From NCBI GenBank assembly GCA_001310455.1, contig BAXG01000029.1:1-64000 (forward strand): a DNA stretch of 64,000 bases. The letters are read 5' to 3'. Below, one piece after another: positions 1-10,205 of the stretch; the stretch's first letter is position 1, and every line of letters begins with the position of its first letter. The notes beneath the pieces are model-generated. The model did not search any database. It saw only the letters and a program-made list of their open reading frames with translations, and was not told where the DNA came from. The translations under genes were made by a program, and so were the position numbers. Origin of the DNA: Photobacterium sp. JCM 19050. Its GTDB lineage: Bacteria > Pseudomonadota > Gammaproteobacteria > Enterobacterales > Vibrionaceae.

Positions 1-22
1 ACCTTGAGGTGGTTTGGGTATA
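1..22. repeat. Right end of a MITE-like repeat, cut by window edge
   Basis: These bases read ACCTTGAGGTGGTTTGGGTA followed by TA. They match the right terminal repeat of the complete element at 11740-12007. Only the end of this copy lies in the window, just downstream of the prsT stop codon. Confidence 0.6.
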
Positions 23-26
23 TAAA

Positions 27-2787
27 TTAAAGCTCTGACAAGAGTTTATCTTTTTGAGCCTGCTGTAATTCGGAATCCGGTTTAAGCTCTTCAAGCACTT
101 TTCGCGCTTCCGACGTTTCATTGTTTGCAATCAGGCTTTCCGCATAATGGAGTGCGATTTCAGCTTTCTCGCCCTTGGATATGTAGCTTTGCTCAACAGA
201 TCACGGCAGATTGGGGATCGCCTGATTTCAATTTGCAGTACCCAAAGGTGTCCTGAATCTCTGGCTGATTTTCCGCGATATTGAAAGCGTTACCGGCCAA
301 TTCGCAACCCCGTTCAACCTTTCCTGCATCAAGGTAAAGCCATGCCAGGTTGTTAAGCACAATCAGATCGTTGGGATAACGTGAAATCAAATCCTCGTAG
401 ACCTTTATCGCCTCATCTTCCTGCTCGCTACCCAACAGGATCTCTGCCTTTCTGAGCAGAAGCGCTTCTGCCGGTCGTCCAAACTTGTTGTAACTCTCAT
501 CAATAAAGGCAATGGCTTTTTGCCGGTCTCCGCGCCGGATATTCACATCTACGATCTCGTTCGCGGCTTCAATTGAGGGCTGCTTGGCATACACCTCGTT
601 GAGCACACCCAACGCCTCGTCATATTTCTTTTGATCCATCAGCACCCGTGCCTCTGCGCGCCGTACAACCGGCTCGTTTCTTACAACATCCGGCATGGTG
701 TCGGCAGTGCGCAAGGCCCTGGCGTACATCTGCTGGCGACGCAGCGCTTCAATCTGTGCGGCGTGAAAACGCCCGTCATCCGGGAAACGGGCGATGCCCC
801 GGCTGATAATTGCAATCGCCCTGTCCTCATTCCCTGCGGCCATGTGCAAATCAATGAGACTGAAGTACGGACGGGTGTCCGTCGGGCTTTTGATAATCCA
901 CTGATCCAATGCTTTTTCAGCGTCTTGCAGATTGCGTTCCTGGTAATAGAGGATGGAAAGGACTCGCCAGATTGGCGCATTCCTGACGGTTTCATCCACT
1001 GACTCAAGCTGCTTCCTGGCCGATTCCATGTCACCGGCGGCCTGGTAAGCACTGGCCAAGTGGTAGTTCAGCTCTGCACTGCCGGGTGACACTTCGACCT
1101 GCTCTTTTAACAGCGCAATGACTTCATCCATTTTTCCCAGTTCATAGGCATTTCTGATGAGGTATTCATTCACTGTCTCATTTGCGGGGACGGCTTTTTT
1201 GGCTTTAATGAAGAGTTCATGAGCTTCAGCGCGTTTCTCTTCATTCTGAAGAATAATGCCGTTGAACAGCGTTGCCGGGAATGCATTGGCGTCACTGTCC
1301 AACACTTTTTTATACCAGGCTTTGGCTTGCTCCATGTCGTTTTCCGTTTGCGCCAGCATACCGGTTACCGTCATGGTACTCAGATCATCGGGATATTCTT
1401 TCTTCAGTTTTTCGATAACCTTGGTGGCCGCGTCCACGTCACCCAGGCGCAAATAGCCATAGGCGAGTGCGATTTGTGGCCCCTTTTTGGCCTCACTGGC
1501 ATCAATTACCGACCGTATATCCGAAATCGCCGATTTGTCGCTGCTGGCAAGCTTTACCACACCAAGACGCAGCAAGTCATTCTGGTTACCCGAGGCCGCT
1601 GCCTTTTTCGCCAAAGATACCGCTTTTGCATCCATACCCAAGCGCGAGAGCTCCACACTGGCACGAGAGAGAAATTCACTGTCTTCGGCATTTTCAATGT
1701 CAATCGCTTCCAACGCGTCAACGGCAGCCTCAACATCACCGAGTTGTAACTGGGTCAGGGAGAACAGCCTTTTGGCATATTTGTTTTCCGGGTAGAACTC
1801 AAGCACACGCGCAAAGTGCCGCCCTGCCGGGTCGTAATTTCCCAGCTCATAATTCGCTATCCCCGCAATCATCGACAGGCCGATATTCGGGGAGCCGCTC
1901 AACATGGCACGCTCACTGTGAGTCTTCGCCAGTTCGAAGTCCCTGTCAGCGTAAGCAATTGCCGCTTTCATCTCATTGGTTTTAATGTGATTGGGAGCTG
2001 CTTCAAGCAGACGGTCTACGTAAGGACGCGCCTCGTCAAACTGTTGTCCGGCAATGAGCGCCCCGGCGTAAAACACCGGGTAATAGGAGGCATCCGGGGA
2101 GTATGAAATTGCTTTTTTGTAATCTTCTGCAGCTTCAACAAACTGACCGGAGGCATAGTTCGCATGCCCTCGCATCAGCCAGACCAGCCCATCGTTCGGG
2201 TCGGTTTTCAGAATGTCATCATAAAGGTCAAAGGCATCGACAAAATCGTCTTGCCGGACGTGATACCGTGCCATCGCTCGTTTGACGATGTTGGTTGTCA
2301 CACCGGATACATCAATTTTTTTCTTCAACAGCTCAACGGTTTCAAAATCCTGTTGGTCTATGGCAGCCATCATCAATACAGCATTGATTTCAGCTTCCAT
2401 CTGAGGTGACGAAGGCGTGAGATCCGTAGCGAAGGAAATCAGGTCATCAAACATGCCACGATGGATATAAGTCAGACCGATAAGCGCCGGCAGCGTCTCA
2501 TCCTGACTTCCCAGTTTGTAAGCACGAAGGAGTTCTTTCTCGGCAGAGGCAAAATTGCCGGTTCTGAGGTAGTAGCGACCCAAAATATCGCGGGGGGTAA
2601 TGTTCTCCGGTTCAAGCTGAATGGCATTTTTCAGCTCAATCACCGCGGCACCGCGGTCTCCTTGTTTGAAATACTCATTGGCCTTGTCGATGTGTGTCTG
2701 GGCCGTTTCGCTGTTACACCCACTGGCACCGAAAAGTGCCGCAGCCAGAAGTCCCTTCTTTAAATACCCTGATAACATACTGTTCAT
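27..2787 (-). CDS. prsT: PEP-CTERM/XrtA-system TPR lipoprotein PrsT
   Basis: This is a large TPR-repeat lipoprotein of the exosortase-A system, about 917 residues, which matches the usual family length. It starts with a lipoprotein signal whose lipobox is ASGC followed by NSETAQ, so it should be membrane-anchored and face the periplasm. The rest is a long tandem array of TPR helices with recurrent A..G.Y..A and YP.N...L motifs. The frame breaks near position 200. Shifting one base restores a normal TPR ending (HYAESLI, EARKVLEEL) that runs to a stop at 27-29. The family is known to co-occur with XrtA; its role is probably scaffolding of export or sorting, but this is not proven. It is transcribed away from the acetyltransferase gene, and a palindrome at 2817-2834 lies in the shared intergenic region. 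Confidence 0.85.
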
Positions 2788-2816
2788 GTCATACCCTTTG
2801 GGAATGCGGTTGCAAT

Positions 2817-2834
2817 AATCTCAATATCGAGACT
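2817..2834. promoter_or_regulatory. Palindromic motif, copy 1 (prsT/acetyltransferase)
   Basis: The bases AATCTCAATATCGAGACT match the palindrome TGTCTCAATATTGAGACA at 14 of 18 positions. The site lies between divergent prsT and the acetyltransferase gene. It is one of five intergenic copies in the window and is a candidate regulator-binding site. Confidence 0.45.
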
Positions 2835-2975
2835 GTCTTTATTTGAATTTTTTCTGGCTGTATCAAAATTGATATTTAACTTTCGCGGTTAACAATCAAA
2901 TATCTGCAATAATACGAACCAATTCGGTCAGTTCCGACTTCCAGTAATGAACACCATAGAATGAAAGGGAATTTG

Positions 2976-4136
2976 ATGATGTCTCAAAATAGCGACCAGC
3001 TTAAAGACCCTGAAGCACTCGGTTATATACAAATTGAGATATTTAAGAATCCTTCCAGAAAATGGTTATCTGAAGCATGGCAATCACTTGAGGTAACTGC
3101 AGAACCCAACATTTTTCTTAGCTGGCTTTGGATTAGTACCTGGCTGGATTGTTTCGTAAACGAGATGTACGTCATCGAAGCGAGACAGAACCATGAAACT
3201 GTCGGCCTCGGAATATTGGTGAAAGAAAGAAGTTCGCTCTATTCCTTTATCGTCGGTGATGTTTACCATCTTCACCGTACAGGCGACCCCAGCAGCGACC
3301 AAATCTGGATTGAATATAACGACTTCCTGTTACGAAAAGATAACGCAGATGCCATCCGGGATGCGATGCTGACCCGTATCCGTTACTGGCTCGAAAGCCG
3401 TGACATTCTCTCCATTGGTGCTGGTTTGCAACAACGATTCTCCCGGCTTACTGAGCTCGGCCTTATCCGGCGAGACGTTTGGAAAACCACAACTTACTCT
3501 CTTAATCTGGCTGCATTGCGCGAAAGCAACAAGGAGTTTCTCAGCACCCTTTCCAAAAATACCCGATACCAAATCCGGCGCAGTAAAAAAAGACACGAAG
3601 ACGCCGGGACGCTTAACGTCCGGACGGCTGAGAATACCCATGAAGCCCTTGATATGTTCTCTTGCGCGGCCCCGTTTCATATTGCGCGATGGAACCATTC
3701 ACCGATGGGAAGCGGGTTTACCAACCCGTTATTCACATTGTTCCATACCCAGTTAATAAAGCGTGGTATCGCAAAAGGGTTTATTGAAATATCCCATGTA
3801 ACAAACGGCGGAGAAACCCTGGCTTACATTTACAATCTCCGCCATAAAAGACGGGTGTATTTTTACCTTTCATCAATAAATTACGCGCGGGCCAATAACC
3901 AACTTAAACCGGGGTTACTTGCGCACTACCTGCTTATTGAAAAAGCGCTGAATGATGATGTCGATATCTATGATTTTATGGGTGGAGAGGCGCAGTATAA
4001 AAAATCGTTTTGTTCTGACCAGGAAACACTGACCGTCAGTAGCTTTCGCAACACCGACTTAATCAGCGATTCAACCCAGATTTTAAGAAATGTGAAAACC
4101 AAACTGTTCAATAAAAACAGTTTGCCGAATCACTGA
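2976..4136 (+). CDS. GNAT-like (BioF2/CelD-type) acetyltransferase
   Basis: The product is about 386 residues and resembles the acetyltransferases fused or linked to polysaccharide loci (CelD/BioF2-like, FemAB fold). The second half carries the typical pattern: a basic stretch KNTRYQIRRSKK, then HYLLIEKAL and the C-terminal YDFMGGEAQYKKSF, which corresponds to the D-F-GG..YK motif of this superfamily. No signal peptide or membrane segment is visible, so it should act in the cytoplasm, probably acylating a sugar or peptide precursor. An in-frame ATG lies upstream at 2961, but AAAGGGA at 2964-2970 is well spaced for the tandem ATGs at 2976, so I prefer that start. The 3' end overlaps the convergent beta-helix gene by 29 bp. 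The substrate is unknown. Confidence 0.65.
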   Translation: MMSQNSDQLKDPEALGYIQIEIFKNPSRKWLSEAWQSLEVTAEPNIFLSWLWISTWLDCFVNEMYVIEARQNHETVGLGILVKERSSLYSFIVGDVYHLHRTGDPSSDQIWIEYNDFLLRKDNADAIRDAMLTRIRYWLESRDILSIGAGLQQRFSRLTELGLIRRDVWKTTTYSLNLAALRESNKEFLSTLSKNTRYQIRRSKKRHEDAGTLNVRTAENTHEALDMFSCAAPFHIARWNHSPMGSGFTNPLFTLFHTQLIKRGIAKGFIEISHVTNGGETLAYIYNLRHKRRVYFYLSSINYARANNQLKPGLLAHYLLIEKALNDDVDIYDFMGGEAQYKKSFCSDQETLTVSSFRNTDLISDSTQILRNVKTKLFNKNSLPNH

Positions 4137-5573
4137 CAGCACCGGCAAAGGATTTTCCGAATACCTTGTTTCCACAAAAGTCTGTATCGGACATCCATTC
4201 TGCAGGGAGCGGAACAGACTCAAACTCTGATGGGGACACCTGAAGGGTAAAATTGGCGATAGACGGCGCAACAAAGAAGGCGTCAAAGTCTTCTGCATCA
4301 GTAAGAAAGCTGCGCGGTAACCAGGTATTTCCTTTGTCCACCAAAGCCGTAGCACCGTCGCGTTTATGTATTTCACCGGTCATGATGTTATTTATGGCAA
4401 CCACACTGGTTTCCGGGAATCGCATACTGATTCCCCCGGTGTTGTAGAGGGTGTTGTTGAGCAGTACGGTGTTTTTCGAGTTATTCACATACACCCCGTC
4501 ATCACTGCAGTGAAGGATGATGTTATTTCGGATGATAAGATCTTCCGTTTCCGTCGAAACATGATTACGGCGGTTTTTCATGCCACCACCGCCGGCTGAA
4601 AGCCCGACCTGGTAGGTTGGAAAGTCATTTTTCGTGGTATTGCAGATAACCAGGTTTCCCTCAAACACACCACCGGAGCTCCTCCTTTCATGAAGGCGCC
4701 GTAGCTTACCCGGTTGCCCTCTGTTTTCACGAAATCCCGAATGACATTTCGTTCAACCCGCCAGTTGTTAGCGTGATCGATATTAATCGGTGTGATTGAG
4801 TACCGGGTTTCCCGTGGCCGGGTGTTGTGGAAGTCGTTGTAGCCGATATAGCCGTCGTCAGGGTAATTGCCGTTGCCCTCATTCACCTTAATAGCCGCAT
4901 TGAAATCCACAAACTCATTGTCGACGATGCGTGTATTGGTCGCTTCCCCGACGACGTGAATAGCATGCTCACAGCGGTTGTCGTGATTGCATGTGCCAAC
5001 AAACTTCAGCCCTTCAATTTGCCAGTTGGGTTTTTCAACCACTATCCCTTCCACCGCTCCACTCTCAATGGTGACGGTTCCGGGAACGGCTGCCCGTAAG
5101 AGGATGGGTTGATTACTCGTACCTGCGTTTCCAGTGGTGGCAATACGGCGCTTTTTAAATTGGTAGGTCCCGCTGTCGATAACGATTTCCGTACCGGCTT
5201 CCGCTTTTTTAATCGCATCAATCAGTTGCTCTTCACTGCTGACGTAACGCCGTGTCAAACCCAGGGGGATATCGAGCTCTTTATCATCCGGATAAGCAAG
5301 GCTTTGGAAATTGCTGCGGTCAAATGACTGCCAAAAGTAAACCGGCGTTTTAAGGGAATCGGCACTTGCCCGGAGGAAACCGGAAACGGGAGTAAACATC
5401 TTGCTGTTCTTGTCCAACACATCTGCAAACAACACAAACACTTTGGGCATACTGTTTACATCCGGCCCCACCAACTGAATCATCTTGTACCCCATGGCAA
5501 AAACAACGCCCTGAAGCAGGATTCCACATAGCACAAGATAGACCATGACGACCTTCACCAGCTTCTTCAGCAT
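4108..5573 (-). CDS. Membrane-anchored right-handed beta-helix protein (possible polysaccharide lyase)
   Basis: Rejoined, the product is about 488 residues. An N-terminal hydrophobic segment (KVVMVYLVLCGILLQGVVFAMG) should act as a signal anchor. From about residue 110 the sequence turns into a right-handed parallel beta-helix with recurrent N-x-I and IVDNEF/IIRNNIIL-type rungs, beginning at a YVSSEEQLIDAI element typical of pectate-lyase and chondroitinase-B-like folds. A frameshift near 4680 splits the frame; the shifted frame continues SGGVFEGNLVICN. The protein could cleave or epimerise the exopolysaccharide in the periplasm, but I cannot identify catalytic residues, so the enzymatic role is inferred from fold and context only. 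The palindrome at 5635-5652 lies 62 bp upstream of the start. Confidence 0.65.
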
Positions 5574-5634
5574 CCTTTCCTCACCGGATTCAACATGTCA
5601 GAATTTATCTTAAGTGCGCGGCGTCTCCCGATAC

Positions 5635-5652
5635 TGTCTCAATATTGATTCA
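5635..5652. promoter_or_regulatory. Palindromic motif, copy 2 (beta-helix/flippase)
   Basis: TGTCTCAATATTGATTCA matches the 18-bp palindrome at 16 of 18 positions and is preceded by AC, as in copies 3 and 4. It sits between the divergent beta-helix and flippase genes, so it could control either or both. Confidence 0.5.
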
Positions 5653-5822
5653 ATCCTTTCATAACGTTTCCCCGCCATAATCAATAGGTTGAAAAGCACA
5701 GTGCAAAGCCCCTTTAATATCCACATGTAAGAACAAAATAATTGTCGTCACTGAAATCAGCGACTTTCTTTACAAGCTGCATAAGTGGTAGGGGTGGCGC
5801 GTCAGTATTTTGTGGTTCATGG

Positions 5823-7314
5823 ATGAGAAACGAAATGAAGGGCTCACTTTTTGCGTTGCTGACACACGGTATATCTGGAGCCTTTTGGCAAAATTGGTCT
5901 CCCGGCTTATCGGCGTGGTCAGCATTATTGTGCTTGCCCGGATACTGTCCCCTGCTGATTTCGGCATCGCCGCGCTGGCCACCATGGTCATCACCCTTTT
6001 CGCCACACTCTCTGAAACCGGCAGCACCAAATACCTGATCAAATCCGAACAACTGAGCCATACCCAAATGTATCAAGTCTGGTCGTTGAACCTGACGCTG
6101 AAAACGGTGCTTTATGGTCTGTTGTTCCTGTTGGCACCGGCAATTGCAACGTTTCTCAACGAACCCCTTTTGGTCGACGTCATTCGTGTTGCGGGGTTAC
6201 TGTTGCCCATTCAGGCATTCAAAAACATTCGGCTGGTTGAGTTGGAGCGCTCGCTCAATTACAAGCCAATATCCAAAATGCAGATGACTACCCGCCTGAC
6301 AATATTCCCGTTGACCGTTGCAATGGCACTCTATTTCGAAGATTACCGGGCGCTGATTGTCGGAAGCCTTCTCTCAGAAACCCTGATCACCGTTCTTTCC
6401 TACCGACTGGTGCCAAGATCGCCGCAATGGATTGGCTATGGCTGGGCTCAATACCTGAATTTCAGCGGCAAAATGATGGTGGTGTCGACAACCGGTGCAC
6501 TGCGCTCCCGCATTGATGCACTCCTTATCGGGAAATTTTTGTCAGATAAGGACGTCGGCCTCTATCGGGTCAGCCAGGAACTGGGTTGGTTACCCTTCAG
6601 TGAGCTTATAGAACCGGTAACTGCGCCGCTTTACGCCACATTCGGCAAAATCGCCAACGAGCAGGAAAAACTCGCACAAACCTTCAACCTTTATCTTTGC
6701 TGGGCATACCTTTTGGTGATCCCGGCGGCTCTGGGTGTTGCTGCCGTCTCAGACTTGGCTGTTACTGTGGTACTGGGAAAAGACTGGCAAGAACTGGCTC
6801 CGGTTTTATCACTTATCACGATGCTTATGCTGACCATGCCAATGAACATCGGTATGCAAAACATCCTCACTGTGAAGGAAAAACTCCCCCTTTTGATTCT
6901 GATAGATGCCGTCATCATCGCAACGATAGTCTTCGCTTTTTATGGGCTCAGCGAATCAGGGGCAAATTTGGAGGCCTTTACTTACGCTCGTGTCGGCATC
7001 GCAGCCATTTTCATTTCCCTGCTCACTGCGGTGTATTATCGCTATGTCAGCCAGCACCTATTCAGGTTGGTGGTATATTCGTCATCCCGGTTGTACCCGC
7101 GTTAATCATGTATCTGGCCGTAGAACACTTGCTCACCATGCTGACGGACAACATTTTCAGCCTCCTGGTTTGTGTTGCTGCCGGCGCTGCATGTTACGTG
7201 GCCCTGGCATTGCCTGTAATTGCGGTTGCCGCCCGGTTTCACCCTGAGTTCGATATCGTTTGGCGAACGCTTTCAACACAGTTCAAAACACGCGTCCAAA
7301 AGTTCAGCAGATAG
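5823..7314 (+). CDS. Polysaccharide flippase (Wzx-like, MOP superfamily), copy 1
   Basis: This is a multispanning membrane protein of the polysaccharide_synt/MOP family, which flips undecaprenyl-linked repeat units across the inner membrane. Family hallmarks are KLVSRLIGVVSIIVLARIL near the N terminus, then ADFG, and a central DVGLYRVSQELGWLP segment. Two frameshifts are needed. Near 5893 the N-terminal MRNEMKGSLFALLTHG frame joins KLVSRLIG, and near 7065 the C-terminal frame VIPVVPALIMYLAVEHLL takes over to a stop at 7314. Starts at 5823 and 5835 are both possible. It is paralogous to the flippase at 10202-11701, and the two bracket the ATP-grasp/phosphatase and deacetylase genes. A standard gene caller would place the start at 5810 in the wrong frame. 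Confidence 0.8.
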
Positions 7315-7438
7315 CCGTCTCAACAATAAGAGTCACTTTAAATCTGACCGGATTACAATACGTTCAGAAACCCTGTGGCGTTAAATTTGGTTTGAAAATA
7401 ACCACGTAAGGAAACGTCCCGCTTTTACATGGAAAGTT

Positions 7439-9204
7439 ATGACGCCAATTGAATGTCAGACGCGCCTGTCGGTGCTTGTGTTGGGCGAAGATACCCGCAG
7501 TTTCCTGACCGTTGTCCGGTCCCTGGGTAAAGCAGGGTTTGATGTCTATGTTGTTTGCTACCTGAGAAACAGCCCTGCTCTGAAAAGCCAGTACATCAAG
7601 CAAGCCTTCTTTTACAACTATCAGTCTTCCACACCGGAAGACTGGAACAGTGAAGTGCTGGCGCTTATCCACCGCTACCAGTTTGACCTCGTTTTGCCCT
7701 GTGATGAGCGGGCTGCCTACTCTGTGCAGATGCGAAAATCCCTGCCGGCCTGCACCCAGCTCGGGATGGCAAACCGCCGCGCGATACGCCTTTTTGCCAG
7801 CAAATGGCTCACCAAATGCCTTGCCAAGCGCTGTCACGTCCCCGTCTCACAAGGGAAGCTCTTTACCACCACAGACATGTGTTTTGATGAGCTGGAATCT
7901 GAATTTGGGCTTCCGTTTGTTCTCAAGCCACTCCAGTCGTTCCGCCATGAAGAGCTCAGCGAACGGCAAAATGTCGCGATAATCCGCTCGGCTCAGGACT
8001 TCGCAAAATGGCAGGGCAAATCCGGCCCGGAAAGGTATTGGTTGAACAGTACTTCCTGGGCAATGGGCTGGGAGTGTCTGTTCTGGCAGTGGAAGGTGAA
8101 GTGCATGCCGCCTTTGCTCACACCCGTGTAGCTGAACCGCAAAGCGGCGGAGGAAGCTCCTACCGGGTCAGCGCTCCGTTGGATCCGGAGCTGCTGAGGC
8201 AAACGGCCTGTTTGTGCCGCGAGTCTAAATTAACCGGTGTTGCGATGTTCGAATACCGCAGGAATGCGGAAGGGCAGACAATACTGCTGGAAGTGAATTG
8301 CCGGTTCTGGGGTTCGCTGCCCCTCGCACAATTCGCCGGTGTCGATTTCCCGTTTCTATTCAGTCGATACTTGCTCAAAAAACAGCTTCCGAATTCCCCA
8401 ATTACCGACTACCGCGAAAATGTGACCGCCCGGGCAATGACCGCCGACTTGTACGAAATTAAGCGAAAGTTTGAGTCGATTCGTCTGGAGGAAGGGTTTA
8501 CTGCTGCCTCTCGCCATGTTTTTAAACGGCTGGCAGAATTCTTCCGTGCGTTGACACCCGGCGAAACCATCGATTCCTGGGACAAAGTAGATCCCGCTCC
8601 TTTTTTCGAGGAGAGCCGCCAGCTGTTTTCTAATCTGGCAGGCTCTGTTAAGCAGAAAATTTCCCCTCTGCGATACTGGCGCAGGCGAAAAGCAACCAAA
8701 GCACTGAAGTCACTGCTTGTCTCCCTGCCGGAGCCAAGAATCATCTTTGTCTGTTACGGCAACATAATGCGAAGCCCGTTTGCGGAAAAAGCCCTGAACG
8801 AAGCGCTTGCTGACACAGCGCCCATCAACACAGATTCATTCGGTTTTCATACGCAGGACCACCGGCTCAGCCCGGAAAAAGCGGTTGAAGCGGCGGGCAC
8901 ACTTCACATCGACCTTGCCAGTCACCGCTCCAAATGGCTCAAACAGAAAAACCTGCTCGAAACCGACATTGTAATTTTCTTTGACCATGCAAACAGGGAG
9001 AAACTGCTGACAGCCTACCGGGTAAACCACTGGTTTATGGCGGCAGATTTGCTGGGCAACACCCCATTGCCGGGCAAAGCGACACCGCGAGGAGAAATTG
9101 AAGACCCTTATGATGCGCCGATGGATTCCGTTATCGACTGTTACCGCACCATCCGGCACGTCACATTACACATTAGGGACTTGTGGAAAGGAGTACAGGC
9201 CTGA
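7439..9204 (+). CDS. ATP-grasp ligase fused to a low-molecular-weight protein tyrosine phosphatase
   Basis: Rejoined across a frameshift near 8030, the product is about 588 residues with two enzyme modules. The first ~400 residues are an ATP-grasp protein: an N-terminal LSVLVLGEDTRSFLTVVRSL pre-ATP-grasp domain, then FVLKPLQSF and the metal-binding LLEVNCRFWGSLPLA. The last ~150 residues form a low-molecular-weight phosphatase. The P-loop is CYGNIMRS (CX5RS, Cys codon at 8752, Arg at 8770) and the acid loop is EDPYD near 9103. Both catalytic elements are present. Low-molecular-weight phosphatases of the Wzb type dephosphorylate BY-kinases, and no stand-alone Wzb is seen, so this domain may serve the kinase at 30668-31555; that is inference. 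The stop overlaps the next start by one base (TGATG). Confidence 0.75.
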
Positions 9205-10205
9205 TGTCGCCCCAGCTTGCCCTGGTCATCCATACCGAAGAAGAGTTCGACTGGAATGGCGGATTTCACCCCAAGAATGTGGCAGCGACACATGCTCCGA
9301 TATTAGCCGGATGGGTGAAAAAACTGGCAGAAGAAGGCTTTCCGGTCACACTCGCGCTCGATTATCCGTTTACCGCCAGTGAAGACGGGAAAATGGCATT
9401 GGCGGCTCTCTCTCACTTGCCTTCATCACTGCTGGAAATCGCGACCCACCTTCACCCCTGGGTGTCACCTCCACTGCGCAGTGAAGATGCGGTCTGTGAG
9501 GCAGATACGTATCCCGGCAACCTTCCGTATGATGAAGAAAAAGCCAAGCTGGCTGAACTCACCACACTAATTTCGGACATCACCGGCCAGGTTCCCACAA
9601 CCTACCTGGCCGGTCGGTATGGAATTGGCGAAAACAGTCACCGGATTCTGTCAGAGCTTGGCTACAACACCGATCTTTCCGTGAGTCCGTATTGCGATTT
9701 CCGCCACCAGTCCGGGCCGGATTTCAGCGGCTATTGCGCTCGCAGCTTTTTCGACGAACGATACGGCATTGCCTCCCATCCTCACACCGTTGGGCTTGTC
9801 TCCTGGCTTGCCCCATTGGCCACCTGGCTGAACGCCAACCCGGAGCGCTATCACCAGTTCAGCAATGAATTGGCCGGAAAAGTAATGCTGAAGCTCGCCG
9901 GTGTAAAGCGCTGGCGTTTGTCTCCCGAGGGGTTCTCGCTCAAGCAAATGCAAAAGCTGACGTTGCAACTGCTTGCCAGTGGACAACAAACGTTTATTCT
10001 GTCTTTCCACTCTCCCTCTGTTGTGCCCGGATTCACGCCCTACGTACAGACAGAACAGGACCTCACCCGTTTCAAATCAGAGACCGAAGCCTACCTCCGT
10101 TGGTTCAGGGATACCCTGAAAGGTTCATGCCGGGTTGCAGGGGCATTAGAGCCAGATACCTATTTAGCACCTAAACCGCTCCCAATGTCCGGTGCAGAAG
10201 TATGA
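9204..10205 (+). CDS. WalW-like polysaccharide deacetylase family protein
   Basis: The product is about 333 residues from an ATG overlapping the previous stop, with GGAAAGGAG at 9185-9193 upstream. It opens with LALVIHTEEEFDWNGGF, the acidic start of the NodB-like deacetylase fold, and continues through ATHLHPWVSPP and a C-terminal FILSFHSPSVVPG strand, as in WalW-type proteins of LPS and EPS loci. No signal peptide is visible, so unlike many deacetylases it may act in the cytoplasm on lipid-linked or nucleotide sugars. An in-frame upstream ATG (9183) would overlap the previous gene and is less likely. It overlaps the following flippase by ATGA, indicating a tightly coupled operon. Confidence 0.7.
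   Translation: MSPQLALVIHTEEEFDWNGGFHPKNVAATHAPILAGWVKKLAEEGFPVTLALDYPFTASEDGKMALAALSHLPSSLLEIATHLHPWVSPPLRSEDAVCEADTYPGNLPYDEEKAKLAELTTLISDITGQVPTTYLAGRYGIGENSHRILSELGYNTDLSVSPYCDFRHQSGPDFSGYCARSFFDERYGIASHPHTVGLVSWLAPLATWLNANPERYHQFSNELAGKVMLKLAGVKRWRLSPEGFSLKQMQKLTLQLLASGQQTFILSFHSPSVVPGFTPYVQTEQDLTRFKSETEAYLRWFRDTLKGSCRVAGALEPDTYLAPKPLPMSGAEV

Noticed and set aside
1219-1749. Plus-strand frames inside prsT
   Set aside because: They are antisense shadows of the TPR coding sequence with no ribosome site or family resemblance.
5810-5895. Start of flippase 1 at 5810 with an odd MWFMDEKRNEGLTFC N terminus
   Set aside because: Another frame gives MRNEMKGSLFALLTHGISGA running directly into the conserved KLVSRL segment after one missing base, which fits the family.
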